Origin: Gigantopelta aegis
Taxonomy: Eukaryota > Mollusca > Gastropoda > Neomphalida > Peltospiridae
DNA: 64,000 nucleotides
Assembly (NCBI RefSeq): GCF_016097555.1
Contig: NC_054701.1
Location: 37,836,492-37,900,491 of the forward strand
Reading direction: 5' to 3'
Shown here piece after piece: positions 1 through 15,300 of the stretch. The first letter of the stretch is position 1. Each line of letters opens with the position of its first letter. The notes under the pieces are model-generated. The model was not told the origin of the DNA. It worked only from the letters and a program-made list of their open reading frames with translations, and did no database searches. The position numbers were made by a program, and so were the translations under genes.

Positions 1-169
1 ACAGCTGTATATAACTTTAATTTTAATAGATTACTGTTGCCTGCAATCTCAAAATATTTTATTATGAACTTTAAATGAAAACAGTAGACTATTTCACTTT
101 AATTTGGGGTTTAAAGAAGCATCCTTTACCATTTTAAAATAATGAACAGTAAAGTAAAAACCAATTTAC

Positions 170-310
170 CTTTTGCAATGTCTAAGCACTGTCTTGCCAG
201 CTTCCAGAAGTAATATCCTGCATCATCGAATCGGCTCTCGGCCACTGCATTTAATGTCAGCTGCTCGAGAACTTTTACTGCCTCAGCCTGGAGGCCTGCC
301 TTGTGGAAAG
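170..310 (-). CDS. IFT122: IFT122 coding exon 20 (last exon inside window)
   Basis: Encodes [40 protein letters not shown] and QCLDIAK. Acceptor tttaag|CTTTCC, donor AAAAG|gtaaattgg. The gene continues left of the window. Confidence 0.93.
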
Positions 311-3300
311 CTTAAACAGAACATAATCCATACTGGTATAGGGAATGTTCTAGTAAACAAAACTAATACAGACATTATGTACTGGTACAGGGAAATGTCC
401 AAGAAAATAATGCTGATATGGCACCTACTTAAAATAAACCAATAAAGCTATATATTTGTTCAGATAAGTGATCTCTGTAAAGTAGTGTACAGATTTTGAA
501 TGGTTTCACCAAAGGTATGCTTTAATTTACATTCAGCCATGACAGTTGTATCACAAATATTTATTATTCTAGCATCAACCAGGACTTCTAGATTATGGTA
601 GCACCACTCGCATGGATAGTGATGGCTAGTGAATTTTTTTGGGTCAAATATTGCAGTTAAGTCTATTTCGTAAATATTAATATCCTGCCCCCCCCCCCCG
701 TTAGTGTTTTTAAGCTCTATCTCCCTCTTTATGTGACATATCCAATTATTACTATTATTTACTAAAATTGTATTAACTTAAGTAAAGTAGGGCTTGTTAA
801 TTTTTTATCATGGCTAGCAAATTTGTTTAATTACTGATCCCATGGCTGGTGGAATTCTAGAATTCTAGAAACCCTGCATCAACATAGGATTACTTTTCTT
901 TTTTGAAACTCTGTAATTATTGTCCATTACATTATTGTAATGGTAGTCGTAAGTACTCCACTAATGATTAAAATCTTTGGTATGAATAATATAGATGTTA
1001 CATTTAACTTTATTGCTGTGTATTTGGAACATCTTGGATGTATTAGATGGTTTCAGAAATCTGTGAGTAACTTCATCAGTTGATTTCCAAAACAATAATT
1101 GCCCAATGCATAATACATGAGGGTTATCTCCCATATTTTTGTGAGAAGGTTTTTTTTTTTTCATCAAGTGCAGAATTTTAAAAAGGTATTATATGTACTC
1201 AAGATCCATTTTGACACAAATGAGTCCGTACCTTTAGAAATTCATCAAATCATCATCCAACTTTGATTTGGTATCTATGATGATAGATCAATTGTAAATT
1301 TCCACCATAATTAGAAAACACTAAAAGATATGTGTGTGCACAGACAGGCACATGTGTTTTGTTGAAAAATTAGTGTTTGATATTTACCTTGTTGTGCCTC
1401 CTCAAATCGATCATTCTCAGCCAGCCACTGGGCGTATGGGACGTAAACATTTTCTTTGTACTCAGGATGCTTTTCCACAAGAGTAAATGCCTGGAAAATA
1501 TTCATGAAAACCAACAATACAGTGATTGGAAAGAGCAGTTTATTAATGATGCAGTTAATATGTGACCTTTTCTTTTGAATAATTTTCATAAACATTTACC
1601 AAATATCTTACAAGTGGTAAAAACAAAATCGTTTCTTGGTTAAATCCTGTGATTAAAACTGGTGACATTTCTATTATCTTAAGAAATCAAATATTCGAAG
1701 AAAGGAATAAAAACAATTATAATATATCCAACATTACTTAACACATCTTCTTAGATCTATTCATGCATTAACCTGACCTCTCACCCAAGTGCATCTCCTC
1801 ATTTCCATGATAGTGAGTGAACATGCCCTGTGGTGAGAGGGTAGGTTTAAGTATTCATGAATAGTGCTAACACATTATTGTATGACAGGTTCAAACAGTT
1901 TCATCAATGAACAGGGTGTTCTTTGAAAGCAAGGAGTTGTTTGAGGAAAGTATGTTGCTACATTTATTGACTTTTGTTCGGATCGGAAACATAAAATTGT
2001 GACATGGAAACCCAAAATATCTATAATAATCATTTTTATTATTCCAACAGAATCGTAAAAAAAATAACAAAAACTCTCCAAATTCAATGCCAGTATACAA
2101 TTATTGAATTGATAGAATTGACAAGGCTGGTTTCAAGAGGTCGACTTACATCGTCCCAGTGTTTGGCTTCCACCCTCATGGAGATCAGAGCCTTGATATC
2201 TCCCATCTTGGTGTACACTTCTCCTGCATAAGCATACTGCTCCATTTTGGCCAGGTGGTTGGCACACCGTGACAATGCCTCCCTATCCGCCTTATCCAGC
2301 TTGCGGGCCAAATCAATCATCCTGTGAATTACAATAAATAAGAGCTGCATTTATGAAAGATATTTATAATTTAGTGACGTATAACTACCCGTAATATCTG
2401 TGTATACTGAATAATTTATGGCAAATACACTCATGTCACATTTTGTTCATGTTTAAGACTTATAGGTAGTACTAAACCTAATAACTTCTGGCTGGGTCAA
2501 AGTTCGAACTTTTGATAGAGAAGTGAACACCACAAGTCCTGTGATTGGTTATAAATATGAGTGTGTTGGTTGCAAAAAAATTAGTTTCATCTGGGCTAAA
2601 AATGTATGCAATTTTATTTCATCTAGTACCACTTTGTCAAGTAGCCTTGTGCTTGGGGTACCTGGAAAAAAAAGTACTAAAATTTTGTGCGGAACTAGGG
2701 TAGTCATAGATGCTACCCGTTATCTCGGAAATAAGCAGCTTCACCCCCATTTTTTTCTGATTCACTTTAAGGGTGAGGGGTGGTATTATTTATATCTCTT
2801 GGCATTTATGTTGGTTGATACGCTGCAGGTAGGAGTTTTAGCCACATATGTTACTATTGTCGTCTATGGGATTTGATTTGGTAGTATACACCTATAGCAC
2901 ATATTCAGTGCATAATAAAAAATATTATGATTTTGTCATTTTATTTAATTAAACTATACTGGTTGACTAATTAGCCGTCACTCGACCATGCAAGTTCACA
3001 ATGACCTTGACCGTGACAATTATCACTGTACATGGCTCTGAATGGAGTTTGGATCAAAGTTAGCACTGAGGAAAAATTGGTTTTGGCCTATAATTCATAC
3101 TGTAAAGATTTCAATAATTTCTTTTTACATGGTATTTGACTTGCCATATACAACTGCTCTTAAATATGGTATTACATATAGGCAACCTGAACTAAGATTT
3201 TAATAGCAATTTATTTTTATATTAAAAATAACGTGCCAATACTGGGTTAATGTCTTTAGTTTCCATTAACATAGTTAATTTTTCATGTATAAAATTCTGA

Positions 3301-6300
3301 AAACTCAAATTTGTAAAGAACTTGATTTTTATTGTCATTTTGACATATTTATAGGGTGCTAAGTTATATTTTAGACAAATTTGTAGTTTTCTGCAAAAAT
3401 TTAAGTAAATTTGAAGAAAAACTTTACCAAAGACTTAATTAAATTTGTTGTCACTATTGTGCCTTCTGTTCTTATTTATACATAACAATAAGCTTGTTAA
3501 ACATATCTTTAGATCTCCAGATCAATTATTTTGTTAAATAATCACTTAGTTTGCTCTCATGAAGAGCATTTTAAATTTATACTAGATTCAGAACCAATTT
3601 GTTTCAGATTTGATTATCTGCCTTGGAGTAAGTTGATAATTTAGTTTATTGTTAAGGCTGTAATATCCAATGTTACTAGCTAAATACAATGTTGGATTAC
3701 AGATTGTAGGAATACATCCAATATACTTATTGTATTCATCTGGATTAGAAAATAATACAAGAAAACAGATGTTTGGGTAATTATGTCAGTTAAAAATAGT
3801 TTTTTTCAGTAATTAATCAAACATAAATGTGTGAAAGCTGGATGGTAATTCCAGATATCACAAATATTAAAACCTCCAACTACAGTAGGGTATATATAAA
3901 ATATAGTCAGGAATATTGGTGGCTGCCAATGGTTTTGATGGTTCATTGTGAAAATCAGCATGGCCGAAGGATTTGAAATTCCCACACCTGGTAACTTGAA
4001 GACACCCACACCCAGCATACAGGATTTCAACCCAACACTGATGTTCAGGACATTAAGTCATTACTTCATACAGGTACAGTCATCTTGGTGTTTTCTTCCT
4101 CAGACAGTGTATTTTTTTAATACTGATATTTCTTTGATGTGCCTGTTAAGGTCTTCATAATCTAGGGGTCAGTCAAGTGCATGTGTTTTAATGGAATAGT
4201 TAAAGGAGTAGAGGTACTCTGACTATCTTTGTTGTCTCTACATATATACCTACGTACACACACCCAATTGACAGTAAATATCATCAGGAGTTTTATTTTA
4301 AAACATTTTGTTGTTTAATGTGACATATTGCATTTGTACAAAACTGTATGCAATATATATGCCTTATTAGGTGTACATTATATTAGGTTGCACTGTAGAA
4401 ACAACAGTTTCTGTGAGGTTGTCAGTTTATGTCAGAATACACCAGATCCTGGTTGTCATAAAAACACATAGCTGGACACTTTTTGAAAAAGGTATGTTAT
4501 CAGTATAGGTAGTAGTAAACCAAATAACTTCCGGCTGGGTCAAAATTCGAAGTGCACCCAACTTTTGATAGAGAAGTGAACACCACAAGTCCTGTGATTG
4601 GTTATAAATGTGAGTGTGTTGGTTGCAAAAAAAAATTAGTTTCATCTGGGCTAAAAATGTATGCAATTTTATTTCATCTAGTACCACTGTGTCAAGTAGC
4701 CTTGTGCTTGGAACATGTATGAGGTACCTGTTAAAAAAAAAAAGTACTAAAATTTTGTGCAGAACTTGGGTAGTCATAGATGCTACCCGTTAGCTCGGAA
4801 ATGAGCAGCTTCACCCCCATTTTTTCTCCGATTCACTTTAAGTGTGAGGGTGGTAGTATTTATATCCGTGGCATTTATGTTGGTTGATATGCTGCAGGTA
4901 GGAGTTTTAGCCACATGTTACTATTGTTGTCTATGGGATATGATTTGGTAGTATACACCCTTTATGTATCTAAAATAAATGCATCTATCATAAATTCAGA
5001 CCAAAACTTTCAATATTTTATCATAAAAATACATTTTCCAAAACATGCAGATTACCCAATATTCTGACACACACCCCCAAATAATAAAAAAAAAATCTCC
5101 ATCCCAACACACTCACCCTTCCCTCATTTAGTGCTTTGATAACTTTCGAGACCCTACTGAAACTGAAACTAAAAACCTACATGTCTGGCCAGCCATGTTC
5201 TCCGACAATATCGATAGCCTTGAGGTATTCCCCTGCGCTGATGTACATCTCGGCAGCTGTACGCGGTTCATTGCTGCTCTTAGCCCAGTCAGCCTGCTTG
5301 GCAATCAGCAGTTTCTTGTCCTGAGGGTCACCCGCTCCAATCAACTCCTAAAACAAGCACGTGAAGAAGTATTAACAAAAACAATAAACACAAGAGCACA
5401 CTACCCACAGTTCCTGTCTTGGGCCCCGTTCCCCGAAGCGATCTTAGCGCTAAGATCATCTTAAGGGCATAAGGTAGCTATGCACATACGATGATCTTAG
5501 GGCTAAGATTGTTTCGTGGAACGGGCCCCAGGATGGAAGAGCTGGCAGTAGTCATAATGTGTGCCCATGATAGGCCTACTCTGAATGTGCCTGTTAAACA
5601 CCCTGAACTGAACTGAACTGAACCTACAGTCAATTGTCACATGTCCAGGATATTTTGAAGATATGGATAGTTTTCATCAACAACTATGTTTATCTTGAAC
5701 CACCTATAATTCAAGCTTGTTGATCGAGTCCTTTCAAAACTGAGACAACAAAGCTTGACTTGCCTCATTTGAGCATAAGACTTTAAAAAACACAAGTTTT
5801 TCTTTGTGTACTGGCAACAATTTCTCATTACAAAAAGCCAAGTTCAGTGTGTTGACTTAATAATTATTATAAATAATTCATTCATAATACATATTCAATC
5901 TGACAGTATTATCTGTGGCGATGGAAAGGTAACCCATTGTTCATGGAAACTGTAGCAAATCGTCTATCATAAAACTGCCAAATATGTGGCAATAGAGCAA
6001 GAGAGAAAGCCCACTGCAGTCACATAGGTTACAATTTTCTGATTAAACAGCTCAGAGGTAAAAATTAAAACCTCACATATATATACATTGTATATATTTT
6101 TTTTTTTCAATTTATTTTCGTGCTTATATCCAATTAAGGTTCAAGCATGCTGTCCTGGGCACACACCTCAGCTACCTGGGCTGTCTGTCCAGGACAGTGT
6201 GTTAGTGGTTAGTGAGAGAAAAGAGGGTGTAGTGGTGTAGGGTGTAGTGTAGTTAAAACTCACTCTGGGTGGAAGCCGGTACCAGATACGAACCCAGTAC

Positions 6301-9300
6301 CTACCAGCCTTATGTCCAATGGCTTAATGACGACATCACCAAGGCCGGTTCGCTCTAATAACCTACATAAATAGTTAACAAATGTATAAATTCACCTTAG
6401 CATAATCAAACATTCTGAGATCAGTGTACATGGCCAGTGCCTTCTGTTCATGGTTTGACTTCTTGTAGAGTTTTGCGCCGTCGTGGAACTTTCCCTGGTG
6501 TGAGTATACATCACCCAGGAACACCAGGTTGTCCGTCTCACCTCGCTTCTTACGCTCCTGGACAAATAGGAATAAATCATTTATAATAAATGAAATTTAA
6601 AAGAATAATTATAATATTCAAACAAAATTTAAATCAAGCTCAGGACTAGTAATGGTATTAATAAACATGTTAATTTGTGACCAGTACCATATAATTAATG
6701 CTCTTCCATAAGAATACTAAATGTTAGGCTGGTAACGAATGTACCATAGATTTTTTTTGTAACTAAAATATAATACATCTGATGACTGTTATTTCTTATC
6801 ATCAAATAAACATTTTTCACTATCTTCTTACATCTCATTAATATATATTTCCATTTGTGGCGAGGATAAATGAGAGAGAAAATTAGATTTACAAGAATCT
6901 ATCCTTTTTCTGGTACTAACATTCAAAGTTAATATAAATGTTGAAGATTACCTCTATGGAGTAAATCAGTTCAAGATAACGCAGATCTCGAATTCTGATG
7001 AAACCTTTCTTGGCGATGTCAAAGTCCAGTCCCTCAAGAGCTTCATGAGCTAACACCTCCCAGTCTCCATCTGTGACACCAAGACATGCTACTTGATATG
7101 CATCCCTGGAAAGAAAACAATTTTAACATCTTTTTCGACTAAAATATATTTACAACCCTTTGCACTTGCAGCTGACTTACCATTTATCTCACAGACACAT
7201 GATTGTCAGGTTAACTATACATACACAGTGTAATCGATTTCCATGGTGTTGTTTTTCATTGGATACATGGCACTGAAATTGTTAACACATGTACATGTGT
7301 AAACAAGTATATATTATCATAAGTAATGCATGGTGTTCTCATCATCAGGTGTGTAAGAAAAACATTTTAAACCATTATTATTAGCAATAGTCACTAAGGA
7401 TTAATCACAACACAACTGAAATACAAAGTCCTGTCTTACTTGAAGAGTTTCTTCTCCAGATACTGATACATGGATGCTGACTGCGGAACATCAACAGCAG
7501 CCATTGCATACACATGCAAGCAGAATATCTTCGAACCACTGAATCCAACTACAAAGCCCTGTGAAAAAAGAGAAAAGGCATTAACATACAAACTATAGTC
7601 AAGTCTTCCATCGAAATCAGGTATTTGTCTATAAAATGTTATTTCCTTTTAACATGGAACACAGATGGCAGTGAAAAACAGTCACCAAGAAAGTTATACC
7701 GAACATTATATGACATAAGATACTTTTAAAAAACGATCACAGTTTGAAGAACTTCTCACTTCTGAAAAGTGTTAATATCTGTCTAACATTAATACTGATG
7801 AATGAAGTTCAACTTGGATTAGGTAACTATAAACATTAATATCATTATGTATCAATAAAGGGTTAACATGATATATCTCTTATATTGTTAACTATTTATG
7901 TGCAGAATATTAATACTTTGTCTTAGAATGATGCACAGTTAGAGAATAACTAAATTAATGAACTGTAAGGAATTATGAATTATCTGACCCGAGTGAATGA
8001 ATATTTTTAACTGGAGCCTTTGGTGAACAACCAACCAAACCTTAAAAGTTTTAGACAGCCAATCAGTGGCAGCAAAATGAATCTGCACACTGTGCAACTG
8101 TCAAAAAATATTATTCCAGAAATTTAAAATTACATTCCCTGGAATATTTTTATTATTTAAGCATATAGAACAGAAAATCCAATTACATATGGTGCATATA
8201 TGACGCCGCACTCCGCATTGGTTTCACTACGCTGGCTTATCCAGGTAAAAAAACAAAGCCATGATTTTGAAAGTGGAACACTTTTGACTGGCTCGTACCG
8301 ATCTCGGTTTTCATTGGCTTATCACAAGTATAGAATTCCCCAACAAGAGATCACGTGAGATTTTGCAATTTTTTAACAAATTTAACTGTCTTGATTGAGG
8401 GGTCGTCTCATATCTCCAAAACATATTTATATCCATAGAGGTATGGTACAACGCCTTTCCAGAGGTCGGTGAGTGGGGGATTTGCCTTGAAATTTTGACA
8501 GTGGCCAGCTGTTGGCATACGCGTTACATGTAAGGGGATGTTACTAATTACGTAACGCTCTAGGGGTAGAGGAAGAGGGTACTGTGTTCGATTTACGTAA
8601 CATTTTTCAAGACTATATGTTATTTTTATTCATTACTTAGACCTGAAAAGGTGTTTTTTGGAAACACGTGGTCAGTCTAGGATCGATCCCCATTGGTGGG
8701 TATACAAAAAGACCATAGTATGTGATATCCTGTTTGTGGGATGGTACATATAAACAATCCCTTGCTAAAAAAAAATGTAGTGGGTTTTCAAGGCGCGTGT
8801 GCAGGGATTTCAGCGGGGTTGGGGTTATAGACTGTGTTAATCGATGTTTATATGGGGCCATACTCCCCCAAAAAATACATTTCAATTTTCTTTAAGCTTG
8901 GGCAAGTAAGGGTTTTGACCTCCAATACCCTCCCCCTGCACATGCACCCGATTCCTCTCTAAGATTATATGTCAAAATTACAAAATGTTAGACATCCAAC
9001 AGCAGATGGAAGAAAGGATAGGATATGTTTTAGTTAATGACGCACTCAACACATTTTATTTACGGTTGTATGGGGTCGGATGATTATTAAATTAATATGT
9101 TTTATCTTTGATGTCGTTAAACAATCCCCCACCCCAACTTTACCCTTTCCAAATGAAATAATATTTATTTGAATTTGTCGATTTTAACACGTAAAATTAA
9201 GAAGTGAAAACATTCATTGTCTACTTTAGTATATTTTATTTTAAAAATATATACATGATTAATGTGTTACTAGTATACAAACTAAACTTTGAAAGTTCTA

Positions 9301-12300
9301 CTAACACTTTATAAAATATCAATTCTGAAATAGGAAGGTACGACTGTCGATAATACATTGTCAAGATCAAACCGCTTTTAACTAATGACTCTAGTGCCGT
9401 ATCCTCAACCGAACGTTCTTTGTACAGCGCAAGATTTCTCTTTTAATTTTTTGAGACGAACCCTACAATTTAAAATCGGCACAGGCGACGAATCGAGTGT
9501 ATACTTTTGACGATCTCCGTTCATAGCGAACACACACAACTTTTTTAAAAGTGCATTTGAGCTTGTATTTCACATTTGTACATAATGTTATAATATGGTA
9601 ACCAGAGAATGTAACTTTAAGCCCACATGGGTAATAATCATAAATTCTCAACAGTCTGAACAGTGAACATATGAGCCTATATACTACGCATTCCAATGAA
9701 TATACCAACTAAAGAGTGGCTTCACTACACCTGGTATGAAAACACTGTAATATTTACCTGCATCTTCTGTTGGTGGACTGGGAAATTGCTTGCCTTGATG
9801 TTGAGCATGGTACTGCCAGAAAAACACAACATGTCTTCATAATGCGTATTCCATGCAACACTGTTGGCATTTGGTTCCTACAAACATACAATTATAGAAT
9901 TAACAGGAATTCTTCAAAATTAAACGTCTCTAGTATGATAAATGTATTTGATATCAATGAGTGCTGCATCCATAGATGCTCATGTCAATGCATGCTAAAC
10001 AAAACCCCCAAAAAACCAATAAACTTTGAAAACAAATTAAATTAAAAAATGTTTTAATTTTAATTTAATTAAGTATTTATTTGTTTAAGATGCACTGTGA
10101 AATGGAATTAACTGTGAAAATTTAACATTGAGCCAACTGCAAAAGTTAACACCATTGCCACTATCAGAACAGACAAGACAAACATTATAATTAAATACTC
10201 TATCTGTCAACTGTAACCTACAGGGATGAGATACCCAATTAAAATAACAGCTGAAATTACATTAGTCTGGAGCAGAAAAGTCTATTTTTAACTTCAAGGT
10301 ACTTTTACAACATTTTAGATATTAAACAGTTGAAAAATCAATTCCCTGAACCTAGAGGCAAAATTGTGAAAGTCAAATATAAAAAATTATTTGAAAAAGG
10401 GGACAAAAGTGAATCCAAATTATTAACATTTTCTCAACTGAAGTCATCATTAAACAGCATACCTGGGGAAAAAGCAGTTCCTTGGAGTGCAAATCATAAA
10501 CAAGACAAGTGTGTTATGGTCTTTCATTGACAAATTACCTGAAACAACAGCTCCTTAGAGTGGAGATCGTAGACGAGACAAGTGTGTTATGGTCTTTCAT
10601 TGACAAATTACCTGAAACAACAGCTCCTTAGAGTGGAGATCGTAGACGAGACAAGTGTGTTATGGTCTTTCATTGACAAATTACCTGAAACAACAGCTCC
10701 TTAGAGTGGAGATCGTAGACGAGACAAGTGTGTTATGGTCTTTCATTGACAAATTACCTGAAACAACAGCTCCTTAGAGTGGAGATCGTAGACGAGACAA
10801 GTGTTATGTTCATCCACAACAGCCAGCTTGCTGCGTGTACAACTCAGATCCAAACACCTCACTGAGGTGTTCTGCTTCAGCAACAGAATTGGGAAGGGAT
10901 TGTCCACAAATATCTTCATTATCTGAAAGCATAATATATAGCACAATGATGAACATTTATAGTTTGTTTTATGACACCACACGAATTAATAGCCGGATAC
11001 TGGATGTCAAACAATTTTTGATGTCATTCTAATATATACCATTCAAAGGTAATCCGCAATATTTTGCTATTAGCATCAAGGGATATCTTATGTGCACTTT
11101 TCCATAAATAGGACAGCATATACCATAGCCTCTCAAAAATAAATAGCTGTAGGGTTGGACAAAACAAAAATGACAAACAAGGGATGCTCTAAAAATAATC
11201 AGCAGACTGTTGTAAAATTGTTTTTGATAATTGCAGTACAATTATGAATAACTTCCCACAGATTACTCATACAATTACCTAAATTAATATACAAGATGTT
11301 TATTTGTTTTATCTTTGAAAGATGGAGGATGAGAAAAGTATGGGGCTGTCTTCACAGAGTACAGTGAGGTGTATACTTGTAAGCATGAGAAATAATCAAA
11401 AAATAGCAGCCATAAAAAAAAATCACTTCCTATATATCATGTTAATGAACACGTTGGATACACCTGTTTGAGGACATTGGTTGGCATAGAATTACCCAGT
11501 GAATACATATTCACTGATGGACTGATCTCATGACCACTCAGGCGGGCACTCTACCACTGAGCTATACCTCGCTCCAGAACAAACAACAAAACTGCCAAAC
11601 AAATTTACCTGTCCATTCTTAAGCCCAACAAGCAGTCCTTCTCTGCCCGATGGTCCACCAATGACCTTGATGTATCTGATCAACGACTCCATCAACCATT
11701 CCTTTTCCTTAGTGCCAGAGAATGACAAACATTGTAGCCGTTTTTCCTGTAGTAGAAGAAGAAATAAACAAGTAAATAATTATATTTTTCGTTCTTAACA
11801 GGAGTATCAGTTAAAAACCTGATTCTATACCTAAAATGGTATGAGTCACTGACACTTAACATATATGATAATTATTATAATATTGTTTGTTTTCATTAAA
11901 TCAGATAAATTGTTATTTTAAATCTGATTAGTTTTTAATTCTATAACAGTTGTGGTTTTGTTTATCTGACCACAGCCATTTTAAAACATTACGGTTAGTA
12001 AAAATAATTAAAATCAACAGAAATACACACAAACCCATTACAAAATCAAGCTATTAATTGGGGGTCACAGTGTTATTGTTATTATTCCTATTGTCATTAT
12101 GATAGAATTTTAAAAACGACAAAGACTTTGAAGCAAACAATTATACAAAATGAAAACAAATCCATTTACCTGACACAAAATGATATTTTGCGAACAGACA
12201 ACCAGAAGGTTACAGTCCAACTTCTTGTTGATTTTCTCCTTCACTCGATAGTGCATGTCAGCAGAATCATCCGAGTATAGCTCGTATACAATGATGCGAT

Positions 12301-15300
12301 CCGGAAGCTGGACCTGAACAAAACACAATTATTACAATATTAAACATCATGCCTGAACTTTCAATATTTTTATTGTACCAAACCATTCAATAAGATGGAA
12401 TGACATTAAGGGCTGTGCATATCCTTTCAAAAATCAAAAGTATTCTTAAATGAATAATCAGAATAAATGAACCAATGGCCATCCCAACACAAAAATAAAC
12501 ATCGGCTATTGGGTGTCAAACAAAGGTCAGATCCTTTTCTAGGGAGGGAGTGTATGAATTCTGGGTTCATAAAACTTTGTTACTGACCAAATTCCCTAAC
12601 TTTTTAAAAACAATTTTTATGACCTTTTTTGAAAAAAGATTTTTAATGAACTTTTTTGTGATCTGCAGCATAATCTAATAATAAGTTGCAACAAGTTTAC
12701 ACAAACTGTGAATCTCTTTTGTTATTTAAACTGGAAAAAAAGGTATTATCAGCTAGTTTTCACTTTCCATAACTTTCCATGAAACAACTAAAAATTCCAT
12801 GGTTTTTAAGGCCCGTAAAATTAAATTTGCAAATTATTAGTAACAAATTGATGACCCTTATTTTTTACAATAATATAGCAATTAAAAAGAAAATCCATTC
12901 TACAATCGATTCATTAATCATACAAAATAGCATCAAATATTTCAACCTCAAAATATAATAAATAATTAATTAGGGATTTAATTACACCTGGTCCAGCAAT
13001 TACAAAGTGATACATCTAAACACCAGCTCTAGCAAACAGTTTTAAGACAACTAGTAGGTACAATGAAATTTCGAAAGTCACTTTACTTACAGCAAGCCGG
13101 TTTCTGTATATAGCAATTTTCTTCACGAGGTCTCTGCATTTGATTCTTACTGAAATTAACATCATGTAGACACAAAAATAAATATGATAACATTTTAAAA
13201 GCAAATCATAATGTTTAAAAAATAATACAGCTTCATGGTGGTAAGTTTTATGATTGTAATGTTCACAAAACATATACACAGAAAGCCAACATACTCAACC
13301 TAACCTCACAATAAATCAGCACTAACAGAATGACAACACATATGCCTCAATGACAGAGTGGTTAAGCCACTGGCCTTAAGGCTGCTAGATACTGTGTTTG
13401 CATCTCAGTACCAGCTCTACCCCAGAGCAAGTTTTAACAGCTGAGTGGGGAGGTGTAGTGCCATTATATAGAGGAAACTCCTGAGTGTCTTGTGATATCA
13501 TAATTTATAAACGAGTGCTGATAAATTATGATATCACAAGACACAAGGGGGATATTCTTTTTATCATCCATTATCATTCTTTTCATTTGTGACAGTTGTA
13601 AACAATGTCAGTAATGTAGGTTGAATGTCAGCAGTAGACTCGTTAACTAGCAGAACGGCAGTGGCGTGACGTCACTAATGGTAGGTTTAGCACTGAAACA
13701 AACACAGTGACGTAACAAAACACTGTCTTGTGATTACAATTTGACCAATCAAGATTATAAGAAGCGATATCTCCTACAGAAGCATTTAATGGATGATAAA
13801 CTGACTTATCTCTCACTAACTACTAACCACTAATCTACTGTTTTGGACAGAGAACCCAGTTAGCTGAGGTGCATGCCCAGCAGAGCATGCTTGAACCTTA
13901 ACTAAAATTGAATGAATTACATTACATACCTTTTTGGTCTGTGATCAAGTGTTGTATGATGACATCAGTCATATTGTCTCGGTAGGCATAGCGATCTTTA
14001 TACAGACCATGAACAGTGCTGAACACAAGCTGGTAATATGCAAGTGTTCCATCTTGACATCCAACTGCCTTTTTAAACAACAATAACACAAAACACATTA
14101 TTAACATGGGTTGTTTTTTTAATATAAATATTCTAGGGCTATTCCATTTTTACAGTTTTTTTATATCAAAACATTCTCTTATAACAATGCATTATAAAAC
14201 AAGAAGTCTGTGGAATTAAATGTATCGTCAACCATAAACTTCTTCAGTGCACTGTGAAGAACATCCATATGTGCAACTATGAACCCGTTTCACTGACCTA
14301 GGATTTATAATTTGTGAGAAATGAATCTGAACACCAAACTTTTAACGTTACTCTTTAACCCAAAAGTTGATGCTGTCAGTCGGAAAAGCAATATCTATAT
14401 CTTGCCATTTTACTTTGAAAAAATTAAGACGAAAACGTTGGTTTGATTTAGTGACACCACTAGAGCACTTTGATTTAATCATCAGCTATTAATGTCAAAC
14501 ATGGTCATTCTGACAGTCATAGAGAGAAAACCTGCTATATTTTTCCATCAGTAGCAAGGTATCTTTTATATACACCATACCACAGACAGGATGGCACATA
14601 CCACAACCTTCGATATACCACACGAGAAATAGCCCAATCTGCCCACTGACAGGGATCAATCCTAAGACAACTGCGCATCAGACATGCACTTTACCACTGG
14701 GCTACAACCTGCCCCATCACTGTAAAGGAGACCAAAATTTTATAAATTCAAACACAACAGCCTTGAAACTCATTTGTATGCAAATCATGTCTAAACACCC
14801 ACCATCGCAAACTCACACACATCTGATAATTATGACAGCAATAACTTGTTTTATAATCTTACCACGAAATTCGAATCTGGTTTTACAGCAGCACACCACA
14901 CCCAAGAACTGTGCTCGCCAATAACTCCGAGTTTGACCCCTTCTTTGGTGTGTAGGCAGCACTCTCTGTTCGATCCTCCAACAACTACGTATTCACCTTT
15001 TGAGAACCAACTCACAGTAGTGGGGTCATAGTTAAGTGTCCGGTCCTTCCCAATCTGCAAAAGAGGGAAAGGAAAGGGAATGTTTTATTTAACGACACAC
15101 TCAACACATTTTATTTATGGTTATATGGCGTCGGACATGTGGTTAAGGACCACACAGTTACTGAGAGAGGAAACCCGCTGTCGCCACTTCATGAGCTACT
15201 CTTTTCGATTAGCAGCAAGGGATCTTTTATATGCATCATCCCACAGACAGGATAGCACATACCACGGCCTTTGATATACCAGTCATGGTGCACTGGCTGG

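Larger units (their letters stand above)
8395..9467. mobile_element. Probable composite of old repeats in IFT122 intron 13
   Basis: The left end contains gaggggtcgtctcat, and the right end carries a rough inverted match, tgagacgaaccctaca. Inside are SINE fragments (8668-8800, plus; 9013-9122, minus) and a GC-richer stretch with repeated gttacgtaac-type motifs (about 8540-8600). I cannot define one family or exact ends. Confidence 0.35.
13335..13916 (+). mobile_element. tRNA-derived SINE family 2, plus orientation, interrupted
   Basis: Head with cagagtggttaagccactgg and aaggctgctagatactgtg at the left; body end with tttggacagagaacccag and gcatgcttgaaccttaac at the right, as in 6100-6360. Positions about 13464-13800 are inserted DNA containing a MITE and a perfect hairpin. 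Confidence 0.65.

Noticed and set aside
2523-2876. Open frame of 117 codons on the plus strand
   Set aside because: It lies inside repeat R1; the second copy at 4504-4962 does not keep the frame, and the sequence resembles no known protein.
10330-10530. 66-codon plus-strand frame beside the exon-12 array
   Set aside because: It runs antisense through the diverged exon copy; coding sense is on the minus strand.
15080-15274. Open frames within SINEs (also at 16259, 31004, 32451, 49348, 49584, 60697 and elsewhere)
   Set aside because: All fall within tRNA-derived SINE copies and recur because the repeat recurs; SINEs code for no protein.
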